Made by a program: the position numbers and the translations under genes. From assembly GCA_001179505.1 (NCBI GenBank), contig CDMY01000908.1, positions 138,980-196,678 on the forward strand: DNA of 57,699 nucleotides, given 5' to 3'. This document shows positions 36,545 to 50,099 of the stretch, one piece after another (within the stretch, counting starts at the first letter, position 1; each line of letters opens with the position of its first letter). This DNA is from Vitrella brassicaformis. Lineage: Eukaryota; Sar; Vitrellaceae. Below the pieces are notes generated by a model that did no database searches, had not been told where the DNA came from, and worked only from the letters and a program-made list of their open reading frames with translations.

Positions 36545-39277
36545 ATGTGCAAGCAGTTGAGCCCCCGGGCCATGGCGCCCACTGTGCAGGCGCCCAGCGC
36601 ATCCAAGGGCTCCCAGAACAGCACAGCAGCGACGCCCAAGCGTGGAGTGAGCAAACTCTTTTGGCCGCTCTCAAGCACTGGGATGATGGTGCTTGGGATA
36701 GCCTTGCTGCCGGTAGTGCCTGTTGTGGCGTTCGGGGTGATCTATCTCATCGCATTCCCTGCCATCATGTTTTCGTTCGATGGTCAGCCAGCTGAGAATC
36801 AGCGCACAACGCACAGCACACACATGCATTGTCGTGTGCGGCATGGTGGTCTTGTCTTTCTCAGTGGGGACGCGCAACAACGTGTTGACGCGCTTCGTGA
36901 TGCGTGTCAAGACGCTCCTTATGGTTGGCTGGATTGCGTCGACATTTCCCATCATCGCGCCCTGTGTGGTGGCGTACACGCTCGTCAAGGGAGGGTCGCT
37001 GGGTTCCTTCACCGGGCCCATCACTGAGGCGCTGTGGATGTGGGCGTTCGGCACACAGAGAAAGCGCAAGCACAAGAGGCTGGCCCTGCTCACCGGTGGG
37101 TGGGCGGGCGGTGGGCGGACAGCCACATGCGTGTAAGCAATCGTGTGTGTCACGTGTGTGTGGGTGCAGGTGGCAAGATGACCAAGACGTTGCAGGTAGC
37201 ACGGTGTCTGCATCGGCAGGGCTGCGATGTCATCGTCATCGCTAACCACAACTACTGGGCGGTCAGTCAGCCACATAAGACTCGGACAGACGGACGGACG
37301 AGCGGACTCTTTGGCGTGCGCTGATCGATGTGGTGCAGGCGGCGATTCAGTTCAGTGGGTGTGTGTACGGCTATTACACCACACCGATGGCCGAGACGGA
37401 TCCTCACGGTATGGACTGCCACGGACGGATGGATGGGTAAATGCACTCACTCGTGTCACTTGTGACCTGAACCCACATATCCAGGTTATGTGGACAAGAT
37501 CATCTCCATCATTGTCCAGGAGAAGGTGACTTCGCGCGCCGGGACGAGCGTGTTGCACCGATTCATCCTCATCCTTGTCTGTGTGCCGTGCAGGTCGATC
37601 TGTACATCCCTGTGAGTGACGTCAAGACCAGTGTGGAGGACTCGATGGTCCGCGACAGACTGCCCCCATTCTGCCGACCCTGGTGCTTCGACCCGCCACT
37701 CACGCGCAAGCTTGACGACAAAGTCCAGGTGCACAGACACACATGAACGTTCTTGTGTCTTGAGATGCGGATATGTGCGTGTTGTGTGGTGTGCTTGTGC
37801 TGTGTGTGTTGGTGTACTGTATGTCAGTTTACGGATTTGTGTGACGAGATGGGACTGCAGGTGCCGGTGGCCTATCGCATCACGTCCAGGAGCCAGCTGC
37901 ACGAACTCAACAAAATGGACCTCAAGGTACACACGCGCGCACCGAAACACCTCACACATGGACGGATGGATGGATGGATGGTCTTTGGCTGATTCATGGG
38001 TCTGTTCGTGCAGGACGACCGATATGTACTCAAGCACGTCGAGTGAGTCTCACAGACACATGACACAACACAACACCAGTGCGCCGATGCACACACGCAT
38101 CTGTCTGTCTGCTGTCTGGTGCAGGTACGACCCCATGCGCAGATACGACATGTTCACCCTCCCATGCACACCTCAAGAGTAAGCAGACACCTCGCCACGA
38201 CAACCACACACACACACACACACACATATGCACACACACACATGGATGGATGTAACGCATGCAGGCTGGACAACTATCTGGACACTCGTGACATCCACCC
38301 GTCCCCGAGCGACCCCTGGCAGGCACAGCAGTGGATCACCGGCACCGAGTACTGCACATGGTCCGTCATACAGGCCGGCAAGGTTCTCCTCCACACCTGC
38401 CACCTCTCATCGCCCGCACAACTCAACTACAAGTACGACGACGTCCCGGAGATCCTCGACTGGACAGAGAAATTCGCCGCGGCCCTCAACACGGCCGGTG
38501 GGTATGCATGTAGCCAGCCATCCACCCATCCATCTGCTCTCCTCTTGTTTGTCAACAGGTCAGTTTTCCCTGGACGTGATAGTGCGTGAGAGCGACGGGG
38601 AGTGCTTCGTGATAGAGTGCAACCCCCGGACGCACTCGGCGTGCGTCGCATTCCACGACCAGGCCGCTGCCGTCGGCGAGGTTTTTCTGCACGGTACGCT
38701 TGTTTGTGGGTGTGTAAGTTACTGCGTCTGATGTGTGAATGCAATGCCTCCATGTCATGTGTGTGCGTATGGGTGCGGTGCATCGATCAGGCGCGTCTCA
38801 CTGGACGAAGCCGGAGAACCAGGCCAAGCTGCCCATGCTGCCCAACAAAGACCACACGCACGTCTACTGGGTACATCAATCACACCAACCGCCCTTACAC
38901 CCACACACGCAGATCAGATCCCCACTTACTTCGGCCGATGTATTGCATCGGTGTGTGCAGTTGTACCAGGAGGTCATGAAGCTGTGGAAGGTGCGGTCGT
39001 TCCAGCAGCTCGCCGACCGGGTGGCCTTCCTCTCCTCTGGCCGCGACGCCTGGTTCGAGGTGTCTGACCCGCTGCCATTCCTCGCCATCCTCTACTGGCA
39101 GATGCCATGGCGGCTGCTGCAGGTACGCACCCATGTGTGTGTATGTCAACAGGGGTGGGCACAGGTGTTGTGTGTTGTGGGATGTGTGTGTGGCTGTAGG
39201 GTCCGTTGCTGACGGGCAACAGCTGGAGCAAGCTGGAGTGGTGCATCGGCAAAGTGGTTGAGGTCGGCGGCGACTGA
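36545..39277 (+). CDS. Membrane-anchored MysC-like ATP-grasp ligase, 14 exons
   Basis: About 563 residues. Two N-terminal hydrophobic segments (LGIALLPVVPVVAFGVIYLI and MVGWIASTFPIIAPCVVAY) precede LALLTGGKMTKTLQVARCLH, the start of the ATP-grasp fold. Then come VIANHNYWA, VDLYIPVSDVKTSVEDS, LDDKVQFTDLCDEMGLQVP, YVLKHVEYDPMRRYD, ITGTEYCTWSVIQAGKVLLH and SSPAQLNYKYDD. The ATP/metal-binding FVIECNPRTHSA closes the core. This order, including N-terminal membrane helices before (S/T)GGKMTK, is that of the cyanobacterial MysC ATP-grasp enzyme that joins glycine to 4-deoxygadusol in mycosporine sunscreen synthesis. The match is by motif memory, so substrate is inference; other ATP-grasp ligases of the same subfamily are possible. 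The other mycosporine genes are not adjacent. Confidence 0.72.
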
Positions 39278-40653
39278 TCGCGTGTGTTCGAACTGGAGTC
39301 AGTGAGGGCGTGAGGGAGTGCGGGAGAGATGGGTTGTGGTCGGTCCGTGAAGGGTTTTCCTCCCGAGTGACAGCACAGCACAGCATGTGTTGTGTGGATG
39401 AGTGTCGTGTATCACCCCACGCATGCATTGATTGCGTTCATGTGGATGGATGCAAATGTGCGTGTCTTGATGCTCGTGTGTGATGGATGCATAGATGGAT
39501 GGATGGATGGATGGCTAGCTCCCGAAGGGACATGCGCCACGCACCCCCTGCATCATGGCCGTATACACGTGGAAAGGGAGTAGCCGAAAACAGACAAACG
39601 TGAGTCTGTCTCCTACTCTGTCTGTCTGGTGCCGCATGGATGGATGCCCCCCCCTCTCTCTCTCTCTCTGTGTGTGTGTGTGCCTGTCCCTACCTGTGTC
39701 CTTGTCTGTCTGTCTGTCTGTCTGCCTGCCTTTCTCCTCCATTTCTGAGTGAGTCTCTGTCTGTCGATAGCAAACATGGATCCATCCATGGATGACGGCT
39801 CACTATCTATTTGTGTGCTGACGCGTGTCGATACGCATTGCATGCAACACGACAGGACAGACAGCCCAGCTCTCTTCTTATAGTGAGAAGAGGCACACAC
39901 ATACATACATACACTCTCCTCAGCGAGCAGCCAAGCCACCTCGCGCAGTTTTTCGCCATCCCTGTCTGCCTGTCCGTCTGTCTGTGGGTATGTGTGTGCG
40001 ACGTGTCTGGAGGCGGGCCGTCACTTTTGTCCTTTTGTCGTGCGTTTGCTGCGTGGGCACGTTTGTCATGCATGAAAGAGAGGGCTCCAGTGTGCAGCCA
40101 GCCGGCACCCGTGAGTGTGGTGTGCGGGGGGATACCTGGGGCTTCGCGTACGTCTGTCTTTCTCCGCATGGGACGATGCGGAGGGAGTGACGTGTGCTGT
40201 GGCCAAGGTGTCCACCACACCGCACACACACAAGGATACTGTACGTGGCATGAGCCTCCCTGGATGCGGGGGGGTTGTTCAGTCCGTCCCTCACCGTGGA
40301 GGGAGAGTGTCGCATGTCCGTAGTGGAGAGACATTTCCAGCGATGATTTCGTAATGTCGTCATAACTCCCACACAGTGACACCAGCAACCTACTCACGAT
40401 ACCGAGACAGCGACAAACAAACGACCAGTGCACGCACAGACGAATAAAACCACGCAACACCCACTCGAGAGAGAGGGTGAGAGAGAGAGCCAGAGAGGCT
40501 TGTGGCTACTCACTCTCTCTCTCTCTCTCTCTGTTCTCTGCCTGTCAATTGGCGTATGAACAGGCAGCTACTCAGTTGGGTTTAAACCGACCACATGGCC
40601 CCAGCCCACTTGCCCCCCCGCCATCTGTCCATCCATCCATCCCATCCACCTGT
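39278..40653. other. Intergenic with microsatellites and a dispersed repeat copy
   Basis: GATG, CT and CTGT tracts occur at 39480-39735 and GA/CT runs near 40465-40530. A repeat copy lies at about 40140-40290. No exon is seen; both neighbouring genes end here (convergent). Confidence 0.6.
40140..40290 (-). repeat. Dispersed repeat, copy 2 (inverted relative to 34498-34640)
   Basis: The plus strand reads GGTGTCCACCACACCGCACA, GGATACTGTACGTGGCATGA and GCCTCCCTGGATG. This is the reverse complement order of the block at 34498-34640, with scattered substitutions and small indels. Confidence 0.75.
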
Positions 40654-42762
40654 CTAAATGAGACCCTGTGTGCTGAGCATCATCTCTATTTCCGACACTC
40701 TCTCGCCGTCGGCCAGCGTCAGCATGCGGCCGTCAGACTGGGCGTGGTGCTCGGGCGGCGGGTGTGCCAGCGACTCCCGCATGCTCTGAGTGACATACAT
40801 ACCCGTTCGGCACTCACTGAGTGATTCACACGTCTGTCTGTGTCCGTCTCTGTGAGTGTGCATACCTTCAGGTACGGCCAATATCGCGGATTCAGCACTT
40901 GCACCTCCTCTCTCGCCGCCTGGACCTGCGCGTCGGTCACGCCGAGAGCTCCTGCGAGGGTCCAGCCGCCCATCGTGTTGGCGGCCATGTCAGCACTGAA
41001 GTCGAGCAGGTGCTTCCTGAAGATGTCTGTGTACTCGAGGGCCTTCTCCAGCAGACGCTCCTTGACCGTCGAAAACGAGAGATGAGACTGACACACAGGC
41101 AGGCAGGCAGGCAGACAGCGCACATGAGCCAGCTGGACAGGGGATTGATTCGTCATGCACCTTTGTGGCCGCCCGCTGGCAAAGCTTGTTCACGTACTCC
41201 TGGAAGTGGTGCTGCTGCATGAAATGCACGATGTTGCCCTTCCTGCCAGGTATGCAACACACACACACACACACAGATATACACACAGATACAAACAGAT
41301 ACACGCGCAGAATGTCAGCAGTGAGCACCGGCATCCTTACAAGTGGTTCCGTTTGAGGAACTGCTCCGACTTGCTCAAATGCACATTCCCCGTCAGCCCC
41401 ACTTGCTCAGTGACGTCCTCGCCGAAAAGGCGCATACATGAATGGACGACGGCGTCCGTGCAGATGGTCGGCATGTCAGGCAAGAAATAAAAGACGAACG
41501 TCTTGCCTCCAATCGTGACGGTCGCGGTCTTGTCGGCCCAGAAGAGCATGTCCAGTGGGCTGCGGACCTCGATGAGAGGGTCCAAGATCGGCAAGTGGCG
41601 GGTCTTCTCAAAGTAGCTGAGAATGAGGTCCTCGATCGCCCTCGACGCAGCGCGGACCAGACGGGCCAGCATCGACCGGAGCGAGTCAGGATGCAGCTCC
41701 GAGAATGGGGTAGTGTCCAGCGACAGGCGGGCGAACCGGAAGGTCGGATAGTCTATCGAATCGTGGAGGGCGCCGCTCCTGCAGGCGTCTTCCTTGAGTG
41801 AATAGACTCTCGCGCCCTTCACAGCACTTGTTGCCTGGCTGTCACGCTCCCCACGCTTCACGTAGCTCAGTAAGCCGATATTGACGTGGCGGAATCGCGT
41901 CAAAACCAGGCCCATCGAGACCTTGGTCAGGGGACGACTTGCCAGCTCGCTGATGATCTGGTCCTCCTTGCGCCGCTGCAGCTCGTAGAACTCATCCTCG
42001 GACATCATCCCGTACACGTACTTGACCGGGGCTTCGTTGTCGTACCGAAAGGCTCCCACATTCGACAGCGTCTTGGCGTCCTTACACACATTCTTGTGTG
42101 CCGCCCTCCAGTGGTTCCGCTGACACTCGAGCGAGCAGTAGCTGACGAGCCGGCATTCGCCGCACGTGGAGAGTGATGGCACTGCAGGCGGCCCCTTCCC
42201 ACACATGGCGCAGCGCCGTTCTGTCGGGTAGGCCGCTCTGTCGTCAGAGAGGCGCACCTTGTAGCCACGCATCTCTGACGGCAGCACAGCGGAAAAAGAG
42301 CCAATCAGGGCCTGCGTGCATGCCCTTCCCGCCCTGTCTGCGCGGTGCGCACCAACCCACCTGCAGCGGTGAAGGGCACGTCAGATGCTCCTGTCACGCG
42401 AGGACTGGCCGCAGTCGAACTGGCGGCCGTCGAGTCGGGCTGACTGGCCTCCCTTTGCTGGCTCGCGGGCACCATGTGACCACGCATCTCTGACACACAC
42501 CAAGGACACACTTAATGTCTGTTTTGTGGTCTCGTCTGCGTTTCCACCCCACCCACGGTGACCCACCTGCAGAGGCAGAGGGGAAGGGCACGTCAGATGA
42601 TGCCGTCACGCGCTGCTGTTGCTGCTGCTTCTTCTGCTTCTGCTTGTCGAGAGCCATCGCGGCCATCGCTCTGCTGGCAGCCGAAGGTCCTCCATCGTCG
42701 GATGAGTCGCTCGTCGAGTCAAGCTTGTCCCAGCGGCCGTAGTCGATGGGCTTCCCGGACAT
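40654..42762 (-). CDS. MYND zinc-finger protein
   Basis: Start MSGKPIDYGRWDKLDSTSDS at 42762, then acidic and Gln/Lys-rich sequence. The MYND finger follows (CAMCGKG...CGECRLVSYCSLEC, then HWRAAHKNVC), with all expected Cys/His ligands. The large central exon (about 300 codons) has no other recognised domain. The C-terminus adds RKGNIVHFMQQHHFQEYVNK, a helix-rich ERLLEKALEYTDIFRKHLLD exon and a final exon ending STQGLI. MYND fingers mediate protein-protein contacts, often with proline-rich partners in chromatin or signalling complexes. Two adjacent 5' exons are duplicates: both begin EMRG(H/Y) in phase 1, and the exons before each end SDVPF.(S/T)A(S)A. Confidence 0.8.
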
Positions 42763-43299
42763 TTTGCAGGAGTACAGCAGACAGCGGAGGGAGATCTCGG
42801 CGTGGCGCCACAAGGAATGCAGGGAGCTGGCGGCAGGAACGCAGAAAGACGAAAGTCGACAGGTCAACGCTTCCTGGTCGGAAAAGCAGCCAACACCGAG
42901 CCGAGGGCCTCCCTTCTGCGATTCTTCAAAGCCTGACATGAACACACACGCAACACACACACGTGCACAACGAGAATGTGTAACTCATCATCTTTTTCTC
43001 TTTCTCATTGGTTCATCTGTGGTCTGTGGGAGTTGCTCACCTCTTTTCTCTGCTGTGGCGATGATTCAAAGCCAGATCGGAAGCCAGTACACCTGCTAGC
43101 AGGATAGGGCGCGCGAAACCATCGCCAGCAGTCCCGTCCCCTCTCCATTTTCTTCGCTTTTCGGCCTCCCCCTGTCGTGTTTGTGAGCCTTTTCGCTCCC
43201 CCATCCTTCGCTCGTCCGCTTCCGCTCGTCCGCTTCCGCTCGTCCCTCGCCCAGTCCCTCACCCCGACACACTCGGTCTCCCCTCACACTCACACAGAC
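42763..43299. promoter_or_regulatory. Bidirectional promoter, MYND and GAPDH genes
   Basis: 537 bp between divergent start codons. It includes a short tandem repeat CGCTCGTCCGCTTCCGCTCGTC near 43205-43250, C/T-rich and close to the GAPDH start. Confidence 0.5.
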
Positions 43300-45289
<1,990 letters not shown>

Positions 45290-46780
45290 ACAGAGGGAGA
45301 GGGAGATAGACGCATCGACAGACAGATGCAAACGGAGAGAGAGCGGGAAAGGGAGGGGAAGGGGAAGGGGGAACACACACTCTTATACACACACACTACG
45401 TAAACGTATACGTACACATGGCATACGTGAGCGTCCGTCAGTCGATCGATCGTCACTGACCTCTGTCTGCCTCTTTTTCTCCACCTTTTTGATCACCCTG
45501 CCGCCCTCCCTTCCTGCCTGCCTGCCTGTCCGCCTGCCTGTGTGTCTCTGTTGGTCGTCCTGTAAGAACACACCCACGCTCGTATGTCTCAACGCGACCA
45601 CACAGCACACAGGCAGACCGACTCAGACATGCAGCAGCAGCAGCAGCAGGAAGAATACCTCAATTTTCGACTTGGTAGCGCAGAGAGAGATATGATAATG
45701 CTTGCGAGGTGACTGCCTGCCCGACCAGTTTTGTCTTTTTTCTCCCCTAGATCAACCGATGGACGACAGAGTGGCTGCCTGCATGTGTGGCGTGCGCGTG
45801 GCTGATTTGGAGTTTGCTTTGCCGACCGACATATAGATGTGTGTGTGAGTGTCAGTCAATCAAGTCAGGGAGAGACATAGCCTGCTTGCCTGCATCGTTT
45901 TTGGGCGAGAATCTGCCCCTTTCACATGCGCCGAGAGTGTTTTGTTTGTTTGTGTGTGAGTGTGAGTGTGCCGAGCCGATGCAAATGAATGAACGCGTAC
46001 ATCCGAGTTTAATGAGCGTGAGTGAGTGGCTGAGTGAGCGAGTGAGCATTTCCTCCGTTTGTTTCTTCTCGAGACAGCCAGGTCAGTGAGACAGGTCAAT
46101 GAGCAGCACAGACACACACATGGACTACATCCTACTACCACTGAAAGCGCTCCTCTGCCATTCTTGTGCCTGGTGTCCATCAACCTGAGAGTCAGAGCGA
46201 GGGAGAGAGAGAGAGGGATGCGTGTGTGTCGTGGCCACCATCTGTCTGTCTGCCTGCCTGTCTGTCTGCCTTTTGTGTGTGGTGTGTTGCTGCATTGCAT
46301 TTGTTTGCTAAGCCCGCTCGCATGTAGTAGGTGGATGGACGCGCACTTACTTAGCAGGTAGGTAGGAAGATCTCATCATCCCATGCATCTTGAGTGGCTG
46401 GCTGAGTGAGTGGAGTGCACTTGTCCCACCCAACCGACCGGTCCACGTGCGTTCGTTTCAGGTTGTTTGAATCATGCATGGACGCGATGCGTACATGGCA
46501 TGGCTACCTAGATGGATGGATCGATGGAGGCGACCATATCACATCAACAGCAGTGAGGGATGGCAGGACAGGTCAACTGTGGGGTGTAGCGCCGACCACT
46601 CAGCTCGAGTAGCAATGAGTATTCACTTCCACACAGACATGGCGACCTGACTTCTGACGACTCAGTTCACTTCGTCCAATTTGACATACGTGTTCCACAT
46701 ATATATAGACATACTCATGCTCTCCCTCTCTATGCCACAGACACACAGACACATGCATACACAACACCAGCTAACCACAC
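45290..46780. other. Intergenic, convergent 3' ends, no gene called
   Basis: Simple repeats (CTGC/CCTG tracts, GAGT units near 46015-46045, GATG). Small frames have no domain or splice support. Confidence 0.5.
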
Positions 46781-47921
46781 TCACCCCTCCACTGCCTCTC
46801 TCGCTTCTCTCGACGTGCTTGACGACAGGTCAAACAGGAAGTCATGCACATACCTCTCAGCCCACTCATGGCCAAAGAAGGCCGCCAGCACCGGCTGGAC
46901 CGGGTCTCGTACCGCTGAGTACTCATCGTACCCCCGCTGCATGGCCTCGTTCCGCTCCACAACCGACGTGCTCGAGCACGGTCTCAGAGAGCCAACCATG
47001 TCCAAGTAGGTGGAAAGGTATTCACAGAAGGCAGGAAAGAGCAAAGCAGCCACGTGGCTGGCATCCTCAAAGCGGCCGTACAGCATGCTCGAGGAGAAGT
47101 ACCGCTTCTCGTCATAGTGCCTTGCCGACATCCGCCCGGTCAGGCCCACATAGTTGCGATCACGGCTTCGTCGTAGACGCTCAAAGAATGATCGGTAGGC
47201 GGGTGCGCTCTCCGTGTCTTGAGGGGGAGAGGTAAGCGGCTGTGCGTCGATCACTTGCAGGTACTTGCTGTCGGACAGCTTGATCAGGTCGACGCCCAGC
47301 AAGGGGGGAGGGATGTCCGCCCCCAAACTAAAGGAAGGGTACCAGAGTGAGTTAAAGACCTCAAATCCCTTAGCACCACTGTCTGCACCGACACAGGTGC
47401 CACACACGGATGAGTCGCGCCATGGACGAGTGTGTGGATCGGCGTAGGTCTTTAACACTATGCTGACCGAAATACGTCATCCTGATCTTCCGAAACTGCT
47501 TGGAGCTAAAGCAAGCGCTCGAGATGCGTACATGCGGCCGCCTCGTACCGCTCTCCCCATCGTCCTCCACCACCGTCTTGTCACTCTCCCTCTGCGCCAG
47601 CTCCGGCGGCAACGGGACGCCAGTGAGGCCCTCAAGTGCAGACATCTTCTGCAGCTGCACGGCCACGAATGCATCATACAAGAGCGGGCCGGACGAAGGC
47701 ACCAGGGGCTCCAGTGGGAAGTGGGGCAATGGGACAGAGGAGGGAGTGGTTGAGAGAAAGGGTGCTACCATGGGGGCTCCGGACGGTGTCGCCGCTGCCT
47801 GTGCGGATGGGTGTCTGCGAGGGCAGGGGGAGGCCAAGGGGTGGGAGGGGGTGAAGGCTGACACATGGACGATAAGCACAGCTGAAAAGACGATGAGCTG
47901 CAGCACCGCGGCCAGCATCAT
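46781..47921 (-). CDS. Plastid-targeted ferredoxin-dependent bilin reductase (HY2 family)
   Basis: Two exons (47921-47549 and 47457-46781) joined through a 91-bp GT-AG intron in phase 1, about 349 residues. The N-terminus MMLAAVLQLIVFSAVLIVHV is a signal peptide ending SAF. It is followed by a Ser/Pro/Arg-rich stretch, the bipartite form used for complex plastids with Phe after the cleavage site. The body matches the HY2/PcyA/PebA family: LGVDLIKLSDSKYLQVIDAQ, GRMSARHYDEKRYFSSSMLY, FPAFCEYLSTYLDMV, YDEYSAVRDPVQPVLAAFFG and HEWAERYVHDFLFDLSSS. These enzymes reduce biliverdin with ferredoxin electrons to phycobilins or phytochromobilin. Which bilin is made cannot be told from the sequence alone. 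Confidence 0.83.
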
Positions 47922-47938
47922 GGTCAGCCGATGAACAT

Positions 47939-48417
47939 TAGGAGGGCAGGCTCTTCGCTATGCCAGAAGGCCGAAAGACACCCGGCACCTCAAGGATCTG
48001 GCCCGTGATCTGTACGGCGAAACCTCAATCAGTCATCTTACCTGGAGAAAAGACAGCACAGCAGAAGGACGACAGATCTTTGTGAGCAGTGCTGAAGAAA
48101 CGATTCTTGTCTTCTCATCCTTCCCACCAAGGGGCCCATACGGTGGATCTAAGGCCGTGCGTGTGAAAGCTGATCTTGATCTTGACGCATTGCTGGCAGA
48201 TAGAGATGCGGCCACAGCTGGCGATGAATGGGCGGACGGGTATCTCTGTGGTCTGCACGCCTCGTTCCCCGCCAGCTCGCCAACTGCGAGCTTAGCCTGG
48301 GGAGATCTGCGAATGAAGCTGGATCCAAAGCGATGCTGTCCAAGGCTGAGGAGCCGCCTTGTGCGTCCGAATCATGAGTCTGTTCTGTCACCCGTGACCA
48401 CATCGAACACTCGAAGG
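47939..48417 (+). pseudogene. Long open frame without ATG upstream of unknown membrane gene
   Basis: An uninterrupted frame (YARRPKDTRHLKDLARDLYG, SSAEETILVFSSFPPRGPYG, ADGYLCGLHASFPASSPTA) runs into the ATG used for the next gene, but I see no in-frame ATG before 48418. It could be an extra 5' exon of that gene or the decayed remnant of another. A vague resemblance to a class 3 lipase core (ILVFSS... then H.SF.A) is too weak to call. Confidence 0.3.
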
Positions 48418-49779
48418 ATGCGGCTTCGTTCGCACCATGCAGCCATCGCCGGCCTGATTGGGTGCATGGGACTCAATGCATTCGGCCTCAGTGTGTCAGC
48501 AGCCGCCGCCAGTGAATCTGAGAAATCATCATCCTCTATTTCCCTCGCCGTTGCATTGCTTCTCATCCTGAAATGGAGCCGCAAGATGGTGGCCCTTGCA
48601 CGGCAGACCGGGCGCTTGCTCTACAGAGGGGAGGGGCTCGACAACGGCATCGAGGCCATGCTTATCAACAAGGAGCCAGATCTGTTCGAGCCTGCCACTT
48701 ATGGGAGGTGGGTGGATCTGAGTGATGGCAGCCACTCACGTATTTATCGTTCACTCATGTGTCGTGTGTGATTGGTTGGCTGCAGTGAGCGCGTCAGCCA
48801 CTTCTTCAAGCAGATGGACACTGTTCTCAGGCAAAGGGGAGGTCGGGCCCTGCCGTCCAACGGTAAGCAGATACAGTCCGCACAATCAACCAGGAGAGCT
48901 CAGAATACCTGCTTGCTCTGTGTGTGTGTGTGTGTGTTTGGGCGTGTGTGTGCGTGTCTGATGCAGGCCACATTGCGGTTGCCGACGCTGCAATTGCCGC
49001 GCAGTGGGGCGAGGCTGCATCGATATGGCCAATCGGTGACTTCCACTGGCTCACTTTCAGAGAAAGGTACAGCACATACAAAGTGTCCGTTGTGTGCATA
49101 ACATACACGCATGTCATGCCCTGCATTCTACAGGCAAGAGCTGTGGACGCCGTCTGATGCCATACACCGAGACCACCAGCTGCCCTCCCTCTCGGCCGTC
49201 AGCACCTATCTCGACGACGTGGGCGCAGCATGGGACACCACACAGACACGGCGGCTGCTGAGGCGTCCACCAGAGCCCCTCCTTCCACTCAAAGGACGAC
49301 GGCAGACATCGCCGGATGCTGATGTTGACGACAACATGCCAGCGGCTCTTGTGGCCGCCATGAAGAAAGGCAACGAGGTGCTGTTTTCGCCCCCCCGCGG
49401 TGCCGCACCGCCGATAGCCATGCCGTCGGAGGCCCTGCGTGCTGACTTGGACAGTGGGCGGCTGACGAGAGAGAGGATCCAAAGCCTTATCGATGATGAC
49501 AGCGATACAGACAGCGAGAGTGGTGATGAGGAGGGGGATGATGATCTGTCGAGCGAGTCGTCAGGGGACGACAGCAGCGCTGCCGGCAGCGATGGCGATG
49601 GTGGAGAGGGGGAGGACGGCGGGACAAACACACGGAGAGTGGCCTTCATCGCCGTGTCGGCAAAATTTGACGATCAGGTGAGCGTGGGCAGGGGGCGAGG
49701 CGCGTGTGTACGCACCCACGGTCATGCATCTGTATTTATTACGCAGGTGAGGGAGGCGCTCGGCATCCCATCGATCTAG
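48418..49779 (+). CDS. Unknown protein with N-terminal hydrophobic segments and acidic C-terminus
   Basis: Five exons in phase: 48418 to about 48709, then exons starting near 48786, 48967, 49134 and a last one ending IPSI at 49779. The N-terminus has AAIAGLIGCMGLNAFGLSVS (signal or anchor) and a second segment ISLAVALLLILKW. Then come LLYRGEGLDNGIEAMLINKE, VSHFFKQMDTVLRQRG, AAQWGEAASIWPIGDFHWLT and a long exon with a repeat-like acidic run (DDDSDTDSESGDEEGDDDLS). I do not recognise the family. The hydrophobic start suggests entry into the secretory or plastid route. The start is the first ATG, but the frame is open upstream. Confidence 0.55.
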
Positions 49780-50099
49780 ATGAGTGATTAACAGTGCTGA
49801 CATACATGAGTGTGCAAGGGTCAGAGTGGGGGGTGGGGTGGGGTGGAGTGGTGGGTCATATAGCTTAAGATGCATCAGCGTTTTAGCTTTACTCGTTGGC
49901 TGTAGTCAGCCGGTTGTGTGGACACTACGTCATTGACAGACATTGACAACACACATCATGGAATCCGTCAGTCATCAATGAGTCAGTCCAGTTGGCATGC
50001 ATCAACAGACAAAGGTCACATCGATATCCTCACTGAGCGAGCTACTCATCTCCCACCACCTGTCCCACCCACAGCCCCCAGCCCCACCCCCACCACCTG

